A stretch of DNA of 64,000 bases from an uncultured bacterium (GCA_903870275.1 CAIQCK010000068.1:62001-126000); one strand, 5' to 3'; counted from the stretch's first letter, positions 44,923 through 53,598 are shown. The notes: generated by a model not told the origin, from the letters alone. Numbers and translations: made by a program.

Positions 44923-45701
44923 AGACAACATTTCTCGCGGCGGCAGTGGCGGGCCTGGCGCTGGCCGGCCTGACCGCCGCCGACGCGCAACAAAAAATCA
45001 TCCAGCGGATTTACACCGAGGTGGACGTCACCGATAACGGCGGCCTCGAAGGCAAGGTGGACGCGCCGCTCACCCATGCGCTCGCCATGAGCCGGGAGTT
45101 TGTGGACAAGGAAAACACCTACTCTTACGAGCGATGCTTCCGGGGCGCGTTGAGCGAGGGCAACAAGGCGTTCAAGTTCGAGCATCTGCCCGTCGGCAAG
45201 TACGACCTCGTGTTGATCAACCAGGACCGGAGCGCGCTCTACGAAGGCTTGAATCTCGGCGGGGAGATTTCAAAACTCCCGCCCGTGTCGAGGCAGAACC
45301 TGGAAAAAATCATCGGCAAGCAGGATGCGTTTTTCAATCACGCGTTCATGATGCGCGCCGGGGTTCAAACGATCGAGAAGGACGGCGACAAGACCCAGCG
45401 GATTTCCGCGCTTGTGGAGCGGCTTCGCGACAAGGTGTTCCTGACGCAAGGCGGCGACGTGGTCAAAGCCGCGCGCAACGGCAAGGAGGCGATGGCCTTC
45501 GTGCGGCGCTTCGAGGTGATCGAGCTGAACCAGGCCTCCGACGACTGGCAGGTCACCGACACGCGGCACATTTACCGCGAGACCGAGTCCAGTGTCGGCG
45601 CGCTGCCCCATTTCAAAAACGTTTACGTTGCCGCGCTGGGCAACATCCGCGTCGTGCATACCGTTAAATCGCTCGGCCTCGTCCCGTTGCCCAAACCCTG
45701 A
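44919..45701 (+). CDS. Exported hypothetical protein of the MoxR cluster
   Basis: A 260-residue protein with a signal peptide (about 1-24, GLALAGLTAADAQ). The mature part has beta segments such as HLPVGKYDLVLI, which recall carboxypeptidase-regulatory/Ig-like domains, and no recognised catalytic motif. It overlaps the preceding gene by 4 bp and lies 9 bp before the FHA-MoxR gene, so it is almost certainly co-expressed. Confidence 0.72.
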   Translation: MKTTFLAAAVAGLALAGLTAADAQQKIIQRIYTEVDVTDNGGLEGKVDAPLTHALAMSREFVDKENTYSYERCFRGALSEGNKAFKFEHLPVGKYDLVLINQDRSALYEGLNLGGEISKLPPVSRQNLEKIIGKQDAFFNHAFMMRAGVQTIEKDGDKTQRISALVERLRDKVFLTQGGDVVKAARNGKEAMAFVRRFEVIELNQASDDWQVTDTRHIYRETESSVGALPHFKNVYVAALGNIRVVHTVKSLGLVPLPKP

Positions 45702-45710
45702 GACATTGTC

Positions 45711-47063
45711 ATGCCCACACTCCAAATCCTCACCGGCCCGCTCAAGGACCAGCAAATCAACATTGTCGGCGAACGCTTCGTCATGGGACGCGAGCGCGAC
45801 TGCGAACTGGTCCTCGACATCCCGCTGGCGTCGCGCCATCACGCCTGCTTCTACAAAGCCGACGACGGCTGGCGCATCCAGGACCTCGGCAGCGTTAACG
45901 GCACCCTGCACAACGGCTCGAAGGTTCGGGACGCCATTGTTGCCTCCGGCGATAAAATCGCCATCGGCAATGTCATCATGGTGTTCAGCGATGGAACGCC
46001 CGTGGCCAAACCCCTCGCGCCTTCCAAGCCGCAACCGGAAACCGCCGCGCCCGTGCAGGACGCCGCCATCCAGGCGCTCGTCCAGCAGATGAGCCAGCGC
46101 ACCAAATCCATTGGCCGCGAGATGGCCAAGGTCATCATCGGCCAGCATGAGATCGTCAACCAGTTGCTCACGGCGATCATCTCCAACGGCCACGTCCTCA
46201 TGATTGGCATGCCCGGCCTCGCCAAGACGACGATGATCCGCACGCTCTCCGAGGTCATGGACCTGAAATTCAACCGCATCCAGTTCACGCCCGACTTGAT
46301 GCCTTCCGACATCACCGGCACCGAGGTGCTCGAAATCAACGACGCCACCGGCCACAAGGAGTATCGCTTCATCAAAGGCCCGATCTTCTGCAATATCCTC
46401 CTCGCCGACGAAATCAACCGCACGCCGCCAAAGACACAGGCCGCGCTGCTGGAGGCGATGCAGGAGCACCGCGTCACCGCCGCCGGCCACACCTACCAGC
46501 TCACGCTGCCGTTTTTCGTCCTGGCCACGCAAAACCCGCTCGAACAAGAAGGCACCTACCCGCTGCCCGAAGCGCAGCTCGACCGCTTCATGTTCAGCAT
46601 CTACATCGATTACCCGACCGCGGAGGAAGAGGAGGAAATCGCCCGCGTCACCACCCGGAAGAGCAAGGTCGAGTTGCAAAAGGTTCTCAACAGCAAGGAA
46701 ATCCTCGAACTGCAGGAGGTTGTCCGCGACATGCCTGTTTCCAACCACGTCGTCAAATACGCCACGCGCCTGGCGCGCTCCACGCGGCCCGTCGGCGAAC
46801 ACGCGCCGGAGTTCATCAAGAAATGGATTCACTGCGGCGCCGGCCCGCGCGCCTCGCAATACCTCGTGCTCGCCGCCAAAGGCCACGCTGTTGCCGAAGG
46901 CCGCCTGCTGGTGACCACCGACGACGTGCGCGCCATCGCGCGGCCGATCCTGCGCCACCGCATGTTCACCAATTTCGCCGCCGACGCCGAGGGCATGGAC
47001 ACCGACAAGATCGTCCAGCGCCTGCTCGAGGAAGTGCCGGAGCCGGGCGAGAAGGACTACTGA
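45711..47063 (+). CDS. FHA domain - MoxR AAA+ ATPase fusion
   Basis: A 450-residue protein. Residues ~1-98 form an FHA phosphothreonine-binding domain with the conserved GR (VMGRERDCE), SRHHA and DLGSVNGTLHNG residues. A linker leads to a MoxR/AAA_3 ATPase: Walker A GMPGLAKTT, Walker B LLADEINR, and the usual PPKTQAALLEAMQE and ATQNPLEQEGTYPLPEAQLDRF. The C-terminal lid follows. It should be the motor of the cluster that includes DUF58, BatA-like and VWA proteins, coupled to phosphorylation through FHA. It is the last gene of the run. Confidence 0.95.
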   Translation: MPTLQILTGPLKDQQINIVGERFVMGRERDCELVLDIPLASRHHACFYKADDGWRIQDLGSVNGTLHNGSKVRDAIVASGDKIAIGNVIMVFSDGTPVAKPLAPSKPQPETAAPVQDAAIQALVQQMSQRTKSIGREMAKVIIGQHEIVNQLLTAIISNGHVLMIGMPGLAKTTMIRTLSEVMDLKFNRIQFTPDLMPSDITGTEVLEINDATGHKEYRFIKGPIFCNILLADEINRTPPKTQAALLEAMQEHRVTAAGHTYQLTLPFFVLATQNPLEQEGTYPLPEAQLDRFMFSIYIDYPTAEEEEEIARVTTRKSKVELQKVLNSKEILELQEVVRDMPVSNHVVKYATRLARSTRPVGEHAPEFIKKWIHCGAGPRASQYLVLAAKGHAVAEGRLLVTTDDVRAIARPILRHRMFTNFAADAEGMDTDKIVQRLLEEVPEPGEKDY

Positions 47064-47070
47064 GGAGTAG

Positions 47071-47222
47071 GGCGGAGTAATGGGGGAAATGGAGTATTGG
47101 AGTGTTGGAGTAATGGAATAAGGGAAGACACTTATCTCCGTCGTTCTCCCACGACTCCATCCCCCCATTACTCCACTGCTCCACTGCTCCAACACTCCAT
47201 TCCTCCATTCCCCTCACTCCGC
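47071..47222. repeat. Inverted GGAGTATTGGAGTGTTGGAG repeat
   Basis: The left arm (47071-47117) has steps of GGAGTAATGG, and the right arm (47154-47222) carries its complement, CCATTACTCCACTGCTCC and similar. They lie between the FHA-MoxR gene and lpxK. The same family appears at 23234-23256. Confidence 0.8.
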
Positions 47223-47266
47223 CCTTGACCGCGCGTTGAGCGGGCCGCAGAATCGCGGCCGGTCCC

Positions 47267-48445
47267 ATGGCTCTTCCGAAGTTTTTTCAGAATTGGGCCG
47301 AGGACTTGGAAACCTTTGTCCTCGACGTCATCTTCGAGCGCCGCCGCGGCAAACGCGCCAACCTTCTGCGCGCGTTCCTGACGGCGCTCTCGCAGCTCTT
47401 TGCCCTCGCGGTCCAGTTGCGGCTCTGGAGCTACCGGATGCGATTGCTGCGCGACCGGACGCTCGGCTGCCTGGTGGTGAGCGTCGGCAACCTCACCGTC
47501 GGCGGCACCGGCAAGACGCCCGTCGTGGAAAAATTCGCCCGTGCCCTGGCCCAGCGCGGCCGGCGCGTCGCCATCCTCTCGCGCGGCTACAAGAGCGCCA
47601 AGCGCCCGTTGCTGGAACGCCTGCTCGTCAAATTCACCGGCATGGAGCGGCTCTCGCCGCCGCGCATCGTCAGCGACGGCGAATCGCTGCTGCTCGATTC
47701 GCACCAGGCCGGCGACGAGCCTTACATGCTCGCGTCCAATCTCAAGAACGTCATCGTGCTGGTGGACAAGGATCGCGTCAAAGCCGGCAAGTATGCGATC
47801 GAGAAACTTCAGGCCGACACGCTGCTGCTCGATGACGGCTTTCAGTATCTCCACCTCAAGAGCCGGCTGAATCTGGTGCTGATTGACCGCACCAACCCGT
47901 GGGGCACCGGCCGCATGTTGCCGCGCGGCACGCTGCGCGAACCAATCCGCAATCTCAGCCGCGCCTCCTACGTCTTTATCACCAAATGCGACGGCAGCGA
48001 CATCAGCCCGCTCCGCGACCAGATTCGCGCGCTCAATCCCACCGCCGACATCATCGAGTGCGCCCACCGCCCGCTTTACCTTCAGGACGTTTTCACCGGC
48101 GTGCGCAAGCCGCTGGAGTTCCTGCGCAATCTCGACATCGCCTCCCTCAGCGGCATCGCCGCGCCGGAGGGCTTTGAGGAATCGTTGGAGAAACTCGGCG
48201 CTCACCTCGTCTGTTCCCACCGCTTCGCCGATCACCACCGTTACAGCCAGCAGGAAATCATCAACGTCATCAACCGCAGCCACAAGAGCGGCGCCAAAGC
48301 GGTCATCACCACCGAGAAGGACGCGGTGCGCTTCCCGCTGGTCGAGCGGCGTGACGTGTCCATCTACTTCATGCGCGTCGAAATCGAAATCCTCCACGGC
48401 GCGACCGACTTTGACGACGCCGTGGGCCGCATCTGTTTCAGTTGA
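47267..48445 (+). CDS. lpxK: Tetraacyldisaccharide 4'-kinase (lipid A)
   Basis: A 392-residue membrane-associated kinase that phosphorylates the 4' position of lipid A precursor. The Walker A loop is [17 protein letters not shown] near residue 79, followed by ILSRGYKS, the metal-site [12 protein letters not shown] and [10 protein letters not shown]. It has a hydrophobic N-terminal stretch and ends in [10 protein letters not shown], as expected for LpxK. It is somewhat longer at its N-terminus than usual. waaF follows 1 bp after its stop, making a lipid A/core operon. Confidence 0.93.
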   Translation: MALPKFFQNWAEDLETFVLDVIFERRRGKRANLLRAFLTALSQLFALAVQLRLWSYRMRLLRDRTLGCLVVSVGNLTVGGTGKTPVVEKFARALAQRGRRVAILSRGYKSAKRPLLERLLVKFTGMERLSPPRIVSDGESLLLDSHQAGDEPYMLASNLKNVIVLVDKDRVKAGKYAIEKLQADTLLLDDGFQYLHLKSRLNLVLIDRTNPWGTGRMLPRGTLREPIRNLSRASYVFITKCDGSDISPLRDQIRALNPTADIIECAHRPLYLQDVFTGVRKPLEFLRNLDIASLSGIAAPEGFEESLEKLGAHLVCSHRFADHHRYSQQEIINVINRSHKSGAKAVITTEKDAVRFPLVERRDVSIYFMRVEIEILHGATDFDDAVGRICFS

Positions 48446-48446
48446 C

Positions 48447-49529
48447 ATGAACCCACGCCGCGTTCTCATCCGTTCCGTGAACTGGCTCGGCGACGCGGTC
48501 ATGACGATGCCCGCCATTCAGCGGCTGAAACAGGCCCGGCCGGACGCGCAGTTGGCCGTTCTCACCGGCCCGAAGCTCGCCGACCTCTGGCGGCTGCATC
48601 CCGATGTGAGCGAAGTGATCGTCCACGAGCCGGACAACTGCCCGTTCGCCCTGCTCCGGCAGGCGCGCGAACTGCGGCAGGGCCGGTTCGATGCCGCGGT
48701 CATCTTTCCGAGCTCCTGGCGCAGTGTGCTGCCGATCCGGCTCGCCGGCATCCCGCGGCGCATCGGTTACGGCGGCCACGCGCGCGCGTGGATGCTGACG
48801 GACCGGCTGGAGGAATCCGCCGACTACCGGACAAAACCGGTGATGACACCGGAGGCCATCCGGAGTTTTGGAAACGGCGGGCCCGCGGCGGCGGAGCGGC
48901 CTGTCTTCAAACACCAGGTTCATCGCCATCTCCAACTCGCCGCCTGCCTTGGCGCCGACGCCACACCGTGCGCGCCGCGATTGCAGCCCGGCGCGCCGCC
49001 GGCCGACGCGCTTCTGCCGCAGGACAAACCGCTGCTGGCGCTCAACGCCGGCGCGGAATACGGCCCCGCCAAACGCTGGCCGCTCGACCGCTTCATCGCG
49101 GCGGCGAAGGCGATGGTCGAACGGCATCACGTTCGCTGGGTGATCATTGGCGGGCCGAAGGAAACCGATCTTGGCGGCCAGATCGTTGCCGCGCTCGGCG
49201 GGCAGCACGCCATCAACCTCGCCGGCCGGACGACGCTTTTGGGCCTGTGCCACGCGCTGGCGCAGTGCCGCCTTCTGCTGACCAACGATAGCGGCCCGAT
49301 GCACCTCGCCGCCGCGCTGGGCAAACCCGTCGTGGCCATTTTCGGTTCCACCGAGCCGGCGTTGACTGGCCCCGACCTTGCCGGCGGCGCACGCCATGTG
49401 CTGCTGCGCCGCGCGCCGCCCTGCTCGCCGTGTTTTCTGCGCGAGTGCCCGATTGATTTCCGCTGCATGACCGCGATCACGACAGAGGAAGTTGTGGGGG
49501 CGGTGGAGAAAGTGATCAGTATTCAGTAA
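48447..49529 (+). CDS. waaF: LPS heptosyltransferase (GT9, waaF-like)
   Basis: A 360-residue glycosyltransferase of family 9 that adds a heptose to the LPS inner core. It opens with VLIRSVNWLGDAVMTMPAIQ, has a GAEYGPAKRWPLDRFI nucleotide-sugar region and ends with TNDSGPMHLAAALGKPVVAIFGST. Heptosyltransferase II is the best match; a related GT9 activity is possible. The last codons (VISIQ-stop, ATTCAGTAA) lie in an oligomer repeat, so the natural C-terminus may have been changed. Confidence 0.88.
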   Translation: MNPRRVLIRSVNWLGDAVMTMPAIQRLKQARPDAQLAVLTGPKLADLWRLHPDVSEVIVHEPDNCPFALLRQARELRQGRFDAAVIFPSSWRSVLPIRLAGIPRRIGYGGHARAWMLTDRLEESADYRTKPVMTPEAIRSFGNGGPAAAERPVFKHQVHRHLQLAACLGADATPCAPRLQPGAPPADALLPQDKPLLALNAGAEYGPAKRWPLDRFIAAAKAMVERHHVRWVIIGGPKETDLGGQIVAALGGQHAINLAGRTTLLGLCHALAQCRLLLTNDSGPMHLAAALGKPVVAIFGSTEPALTGPDLAGGARHVLLRRAPPCSPCFLRECPIDFRCMTAITTEEVVGAVEKVISIQ

Positions 49530-49955
49530 TCAGTGGGTCGGTCATTGGATTGGGTGCATCTCAGGTTTTGAAACGTGTGTGTGAATGGGTCTGAACCACG
49601 CTTTTTGTTGATGCGTGTTTCGGAGCTTTCCGAGCGCGCCGAAGGCGCAGCGGTAATCCAGCCCAGGGCAAGCGCGAGCGCCGCCCTGGGTGGGAACGTC
49701 GCCATCTGGCCGCCCTGAAAGGGCGGCGGTAACGACACGTCCGCGTTTTGCCTGCGCCCTTTCAGGGCGCACCTCATTACCTGCGGCTATCCCAGGGCGG
49801 CGCTCGCGGACTCGCTTGCCCCGGGCTGATTTACTCGGCACCTTCGGTGCGGTCGGAGGGGAGTAGTCCAAGACCTCAAGTGCGCCCCATTGGATTCCCA
49901 GAATGATTGGATACTGACCTACTGATCACTGATCACTGGTTACTGGTTACTGAAT
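49514..49955. repeat. Composite inverted-repeat element between convergent genes
   Basis: The outer arms carry TCAGTATTCAGTAATCAGTG (49516-49535) and ACTGATCACTGATCACTGG (49921-49939). Inside, an inverted repeat with ~36-42 bp arms (49655-49690 and 49791-49832, GCCCAGGGCAAGCG type) encloses two hairpins based on CCCTGAAAGGG (49713-49723) and CCCTTTCAGGG (49757-49767). No gene is seen in the 417 bp between the flanking stops. Confidence 0.85.
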
Positions 49956-50450
49956 GTTCCCCTCTTCCGCGTCGATGAACATCTGCTCCACATACGCGAG
50001 CAGGTGGATGAGAAAAATATCGTGATCGCGTTCGGTGGGTTTGAGGTGCCTGGCCGGCCGGTTCATGTCGGCTTCGGTCACGTTCCAGCGGCTCCCCATG
50101 ACCAGTCGCGCCTGATTGAGCGCGCTGAGCCACGCGGCGGCGTGGTTTGCAGGGAAAACAACGCGCCAGCTCTCGCCGTGCGCCGGGTCTTTCTCCAATC
50201 GCCCGAGGTCCGCCGCCATCAACTCATAGTTCGTGCGCCACAATGCCTCCAGTCCCGGCACGACCAGTTCGCGCCAGTCGCGGTTGATGTTCTCCTGCGA
50301 GGATGGTTTGGGCAACAACCGCTCGCGCACGGCGGGCGGCTGCGGCTCCGCAAGCAACACCGGCACGCTGGACAGGATGTGCCGCCAGGATTCGTCCACG
50401 CCCGCGAGGCACAGGTTCCCGTCGGCCAGTCTTTGAAGATGCAGCGACAT
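49947..50450 (-). CDS. DUF2017-like protein downstream of clpS
   Basis: A 167-residue protein whose ATG overlaps the clpS stop (TGATG). It is mainly helical, with LVVPGLEALWRTNYELMAAD, AWLSALNQARLVMG and a final IHLLAYVEQMFIDAEEG. It resembles DUF2017, a family known mostly from Actinobacteria where it follows clpS. A role in ClpAP/ClpCP-linked proteolysis is inferred from position only. Its stop codon lies in the outer repeat arm (ATTCAGTAA), mirroring the end of waaF. Confidence 0.72.
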   Translation of the reverse strand: MSLHLQRLADGNLCLAGVDESWRHILSSVPVLLAEPQPPAVRERLLPKPSSQENINRDWRELVVPGLEALWRTNYELMAADLGRLEKDPAHGESWRVVFPANHAAAWLSALNQARLVMGSRWNVTEADMNRPARHLKPTERDHDIFLIHLLAYVEQMFIDAEEGNIQ

Positions 50451-50800
50451 CACGGCTGCGCCTTTTCCATGATGGCCATGAGATGATATTGCTGCAACAC
50501 GTGCACGTAATGTTCCGCCGGCTCCCGCCCGCCGGTCCAGACGATGGACTGGCCGCGCGTGTGCACTTCCATCATGTGCGCCTTCGCCTTCTGCCGCGGG
50601 TAGCCGAACACCTTCTGGAAAACCATCGTGACGTAGCTCATCAGGTTGATCGGATCGTTCCGCACGATGACGTGCCACGGCGGAGCGAGGTCGGTTTTCG
50701 TTTGTTCCGTGACCGTCTCAATGACGCCCGGCGCGGTCGCCGGGCCGGCGGCGTCGGCGCGCGGAGGCGTCCTGCTTGAAAATAAAGTCCGTTTCGCCAT
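50450..50800 (-). CDS. clpS: ATP-dependent Clp protease adaptor ClpS
   Basis: A 116-residue adaptor that delivers N-end-rule substrates to ClpA or ClpC. The ClpS core is clear: PPWHVIVRNDPINLMSYV, VFGYPRQKAKAHMMEVHTRG and a final histidine-rich helix. An extra ~40 residues at the N-terminus are Thr/Ala-rich and probably disordered. Overlap with the next gene (TGATG) implies coupled translation. Confidence 0.9.
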   Translation of the reverse strand: MAKRTLFSSRTPPRADAAGPATAPGVIETVTEQTKTDLAPPWHVIVRNDPINLMSYVTMVFQKVFGYPRQKAKAHMMEVHTRGQSIVWTGGREPAEHYVHVLQQYHLMAIMEKAQP

Positions 50801-50972
50801 CGCGTTTTACCGTAACAGCCAGCCCGCGCGTTGTCCACCGGCGGCGTGAGGAGGCACATGGACGGACGCATCCCAGTTTTGGGTCGGATTGAGAAAACGG
50901 ACTGCCAAGTCCGTGGCTTCGCCCTCTCCAAAAACCGGGATGCGCCCGCACCCGGAAAAATAGTAGCAAATT

Positions 50973-51004
50973 TCTCTTGACATGCAAGAGAATTATTCTA
51001 TATT
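50973..51004 (+). promoter_or_regulatory. Consensus promoter overlapping a 19-bp palindrome
   Basis: TTGACA (50977-50982) and TATATT (50999-51004) are spaced 16 bp apart. The -35 lies in the interrupted palindrome TCTCTTGACATGCAAGAGA (50973-50991, 7-bp arms), which could be an operator. The ATG at 51014 would be only 9 bp after the -10, so its mRNA might be leaderless. Confidence 0.7.
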
Positions 51005-51013
51005 CTTCCCCTG

Positions 51014-51274
51014 ATGAAAGAGGTCGTCAACGGGGCGCAAGAAGCCCCAAACGGCGCTCCGGAAAGCAGCCCGAACGCGGCCGGAGAGCCAATCTGGCGC
51101 ACCCGGAAGCCATCCACGGATTGCACGGATTGTTCGGACCGCTCGGATTGCCCAGATGGCGCTGGACCGCCCAAGCGGCAAAATCGCCCCCGGCGTGGAC
51201 AGCGGGGAGCGGGCGTAAGGCCGGTTTTCCTCCCGGCAATCATTTGGACTTGTTTTCAAAACGAACCCATATGA
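51014..51274 (+). CDS. Possible small low-complexity open frame
   Basis: An 86-codon frame opening MKEVVNGAQEAPNGAPESSP lies 9 bp downstream of the promoter -10. Residues ~35-48 repeat a Thr/Ser-Asp-Cys triplet (STDCTDCSDRSDCPD) from a 9-bp tandem DNA repeat. No fold, no family and no Shine-Dalgarno site are seen. It may be a transcribed repeat rather than a gene. Confidence 0.3.
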   Translation: MKEVVNGAQEAPNGAPESSPNAAGEPIWRTRKPSTDCTDCSDRSDCPDGAGPPKRQNRPRRGQRGAGVRPVFLPAIIWTCFQNEPI

Positions 51275-51480
51275 CGACCTCCACCAAAACTGGAAAACAT
51301 CGTTTTTCTGTGGAAAACGCGCATTTCGATGCCCGGAGACCATGAAATCAAAAGGCTATTTTTACGAAACGAACCCAAATGATTTAGCCGCGTCGCGGAA
51401 GGATACAGTTGGGCGCCGGCCCTTGACTGTAGCGCGGGGAACGACACAGAGCCTCCAAACCGCCTGTTCAGTCCAAATGA

Positions 51481-51530
51481 ATCCGACTCAATCCGACCTG
51501 ATCCGGCTCAACCCGGCTCAATCCGGCCGT
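51481..51530. repeat. Five tandem 10-bp units (ATCCGACTCA type)
   Basis: Five consecutive 10-mers: ATCCGACTCA, ATCCGACCTG, ATCCGGCTCA, ACCCGGCTCA and ATCCGGCCGT. They are intergenic, 90 bp before tatD. Confidence 0.85.
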
Positions 51531-51619
51531 GGGAAACCCGATGCCGGTTGCAAGGATGCGAATGACCGGGGCTTGGACAATGATTTGAACGCCGCCGCGC
51601 CGGCCGCTATCATAACGTC

Positions 51620-52429
51620 ATGAAGCTGGTGGATACACACGCGCACCTGACCGACGGGCGTTTTCACGATGACCTCGACGCCGTGGTGCGCCGGGCCGCC
51701 GAGGCCGGCGTGGGCAGGATCATCACCCTGGCGACGACGCTGGAGGACTGCGAGGCAGTGCTGAAACTGACGGAGCGGTTTCCGGCTGTGTTCGCGGCGG
51801 TGGGCGTGCATCCTCACGCCGCGGATGCGTCGCCAGCCGACGTGACGGGTGCGTTGGCGGAGTTCGCGAAACATCCCAAGGTCGTCGCCATCGGCGAGGC
51901 GGGGATGGATTACCATTACCTGCCGGGCCGGACGCAGGGCCGGCCCGACCTCGACGCGCCGGCGAAAGCCAGCCAGCGTCGCGTCTTCGCGCAGCAACTC
52001 GAACTGGCAGCGCGGCTCGACAAACCCATTGTCATCCATTTGCGCGAGTGCGCCGGCGATTTGCTGGAGATGGTGGCACCGTATCGCGGCCGGTTGCGCG
52101 GCGTGTTTCATTGTTTCAGTGAGGAAGGCGGTGTGGCGCGCCGCGTCGTGGACTTGGGCTTCCACATTTCATTCAGCGGCATGCTGACGTTCAAGAAAAA
52201 CATGGTCTTGCGCGAGACAGCGGCGGGGTTGCCGCCGGAACGCGTGATGGTGGAGACGGATTGCCCGTACATGTCGCCGGAGCCGCATCGCCGCGAACGT
52301 TGCGAGCCGGCGTGGGTCGTCCACACGGCGGGGGCGCTGGCGGCGGCGCGCGGCGTACCAGTGGAAACGGTGGCGCGGCAGACGACGGAAAACGCGGAGA
52401 GGTTGTTTGGATTGCCGGCGGCGGGCTGA
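51620..52429 (+). CDS. tatD: TatD-family metal-dependent deoxyribonuclease
   Basis: A 269-residue amidohydrolase-fold enzyme that removes nucleotides from DNA 3' ends. Metal ligands appear in DTHAHLTD (HxH), IGEAGMDYHY (Glu), a VIHLREC histidine, FHCFS and the final ETDCPYMSPEPHR aspartate. Length and order match TatD/YcfH. There is no clear ribosome site. It stands alone on the plus strand. Confidence 0.92.
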   Translation: MKLVDTHAHLTDGRFHDDLDAVVRRAAEAGVGRIITLATTLEDCEAVLKLTERFPAVFAAVGVHPHAADASPADVTGALAEFAKHPKVVAIGEAGMDYHYLPGRTQGRPDLDAPAKASQRRVFAQQLELAARLDKPIVIHLRECAGDLLEMVAPYRGRLRGVFHCFSEEGGVARRVVDLGFHISFSGMLTFKKNMVLRETAAGLPPERVMVETDCPYMSPEPHRRERCEPAWVVHTAGALAAARGVPVETVARQTTENAERLFGLPAAG

Positions 52430-52546
52430 GACAGGGGAACGAAACTCCGAATTCCAACCCCAAGGAATTTCAAATCTTAAATTTCAAATTCCAAACATAA
52501 GCCGCACGGCAGCGCCGTTGTTTTTGGATTTGAATCCGGGCGCTTC

Positions 52547-52579
52547 CTTGGAGTTTGGAATTTGGAGTTTGGAGTTTCC
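52547..52579. repeat. GGAGTTTGGAATTTGGAG repeat touching the pdxA stop
   Basis: Four GGAGTTT/GGAATTT units directly follow, on the minus strand, the TAG of pdxA (52579-52581). A second A/T-rich member (TTTCAAATCTTAAATTTC) lies at about 52469-52486. Confidence 0.75.
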
Positions 52580-53598
52580 TACGCCGTCGCCGCCAGTCTT
52601 GCTTCCGGCGAGCAACCGAGTTTGACGGCGAACTGAACGGCGGCAAGGAAGCTGGCGGGATTGGCGACGTTGCGACCGGCGATGTCGTAGGCGGTGCCGT
52701 GGTCCGGCGAGGTGCGGATGAACGGCAGGCCGAGGGTGATGTTCACGCCGTTGTCGAACGCGAGCATCTTCAGCGGCACCAAACCCTGGTCGTGATACAT
52801 CGCCACGACGGCGTCGAACTCGCCCTTGTAGGCTTCGTTAAACAGCGTGTCGGCCGGACGCGGGCCGATGGCGGTGATGCCTTTCTTCACCGCCGCCTGC
52901 ACGGCGGGCGCGATGATCTTCTCTTCCTCGTTGCCGAAAATGCCGTTATCGCTGGCGTGCGGGTTCAGACCGGCGACGCCGATGCGGCGCCGCGACAAGC
53001 CAAATTTCTCCAGGGCCGCGTGGGTCAACTCGATGACGTCGAGCAGCTTTTGCTTGGTCAGCGCGCGGGGGACTTCCTTCAGCGCCAGATGAGTCGTGGC
53101 GAGCGAGACCCGCAACCACGCCGTCGGCGCGAGCGCGCCCGGAACCGGCGGTGGTTTTTGGAAATGGCCGACGAGCATCATGGCGGTGCGCTTGGCGTGG
53201 GAGAGTTTGCCGAGCAGCTCTGTCTGGCCGGGTGTGTTGATGCCGGCGGCGTGAAGCGCAGCCTTGTTGAGCGGCGCCGTGACCAGCGCGGCGATTTTCT
53301 TGGCCCGCGCCAGTTTGACGCCGTACTCGAGCCATTCAGCGGCGGCTTTGGCGGCGCGCTTGTCGGGTTTGCCCGGCTCGACGCTGGCCAAGTCGTGTTT
53401 GCCGACTTCGACGAGTTCGAACGTGGGCCGCACGCCGAGGCTGCGGCACGCGCGGTCGAGAACGCCCGCGTTGCCAATGATGAGGTATTGGTAATTCGGC
53501 GGCATCCGGCCGCTGGACAGGGCCTTGACCACGATCTCGGGCCCAATCCCTGCTGCGTCGCCGATGGTGATGCCGATGACGTCGCTGGTTGTAGTCAT
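52579..53598 (-). CDS. pdxA: 4-hydroxythreonine-4-phosphate dehydrogenase
   Basis: A 339-residue enzyme of pyridoxal phosphate synthesis that oxidises 4-phosphohydroxy-L-threonine. The three metal-binding histidines are in SLATTHLALKEV, GLNPHASDNGIFG and AMYHDQGLVPLK; other typical parts are GDAAGIGPEI and TPGQTELLGKL (the family often has His where this has Gln) and FIRTSPDHGTAYDIAG. It lies 7 bp downstream of the peptidylprolyl isomerase gene on the same strand, the surA-pdxA order known from other bacteria. Confidence 0.94.
   Translation of the reverse strand: MTTTSDVIGITIGDAAGIGPEIVVKALSSGRMPPNYQYLIIGNAGVLDRACRSLGVRPTFELVEVGKHDLASVEPGKPDKRAAKAAAEWLEYGVKLARAKKIAALVTAPLNKAALHAAGINTPGQTELLGKLSHAKRTAMMLVGHFQKPPPVPGALAPTAWLRVSLATTHLALKEVPRALTKQKLLDVIELTHAALEKFGLSRRRIGVAGLNPHASDNGIFGNEEEKIIAPAVQAAVKKGITAIGPRPADTLFNEAYKGEFDAVVAMYHDQGLVPLKMLAFDNGVNITLGLPFIRTSPDHGTAYDIAGRNVANPASFLAAVQFAVKLGCSPEARLAATA

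Larger units (their letters stand above)
50801..51619. other. Intergenic region with promoter, short repeats and no firm gene
   Basis: An 819-bp gap between clpS (minus) and tatD (plus). It contains a consensus promoter (50977-51004), a possible 86-codon frame at 51014-51274 of low complexity, a 9-bp tandem repeat at 51115-51159, two copies of ACGAACCCA(A/T)ATGA at about 51260 and 51369, and a 10-bp tandem repeat at 51481-51530. I see no further gene. Confidence 0.7.
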
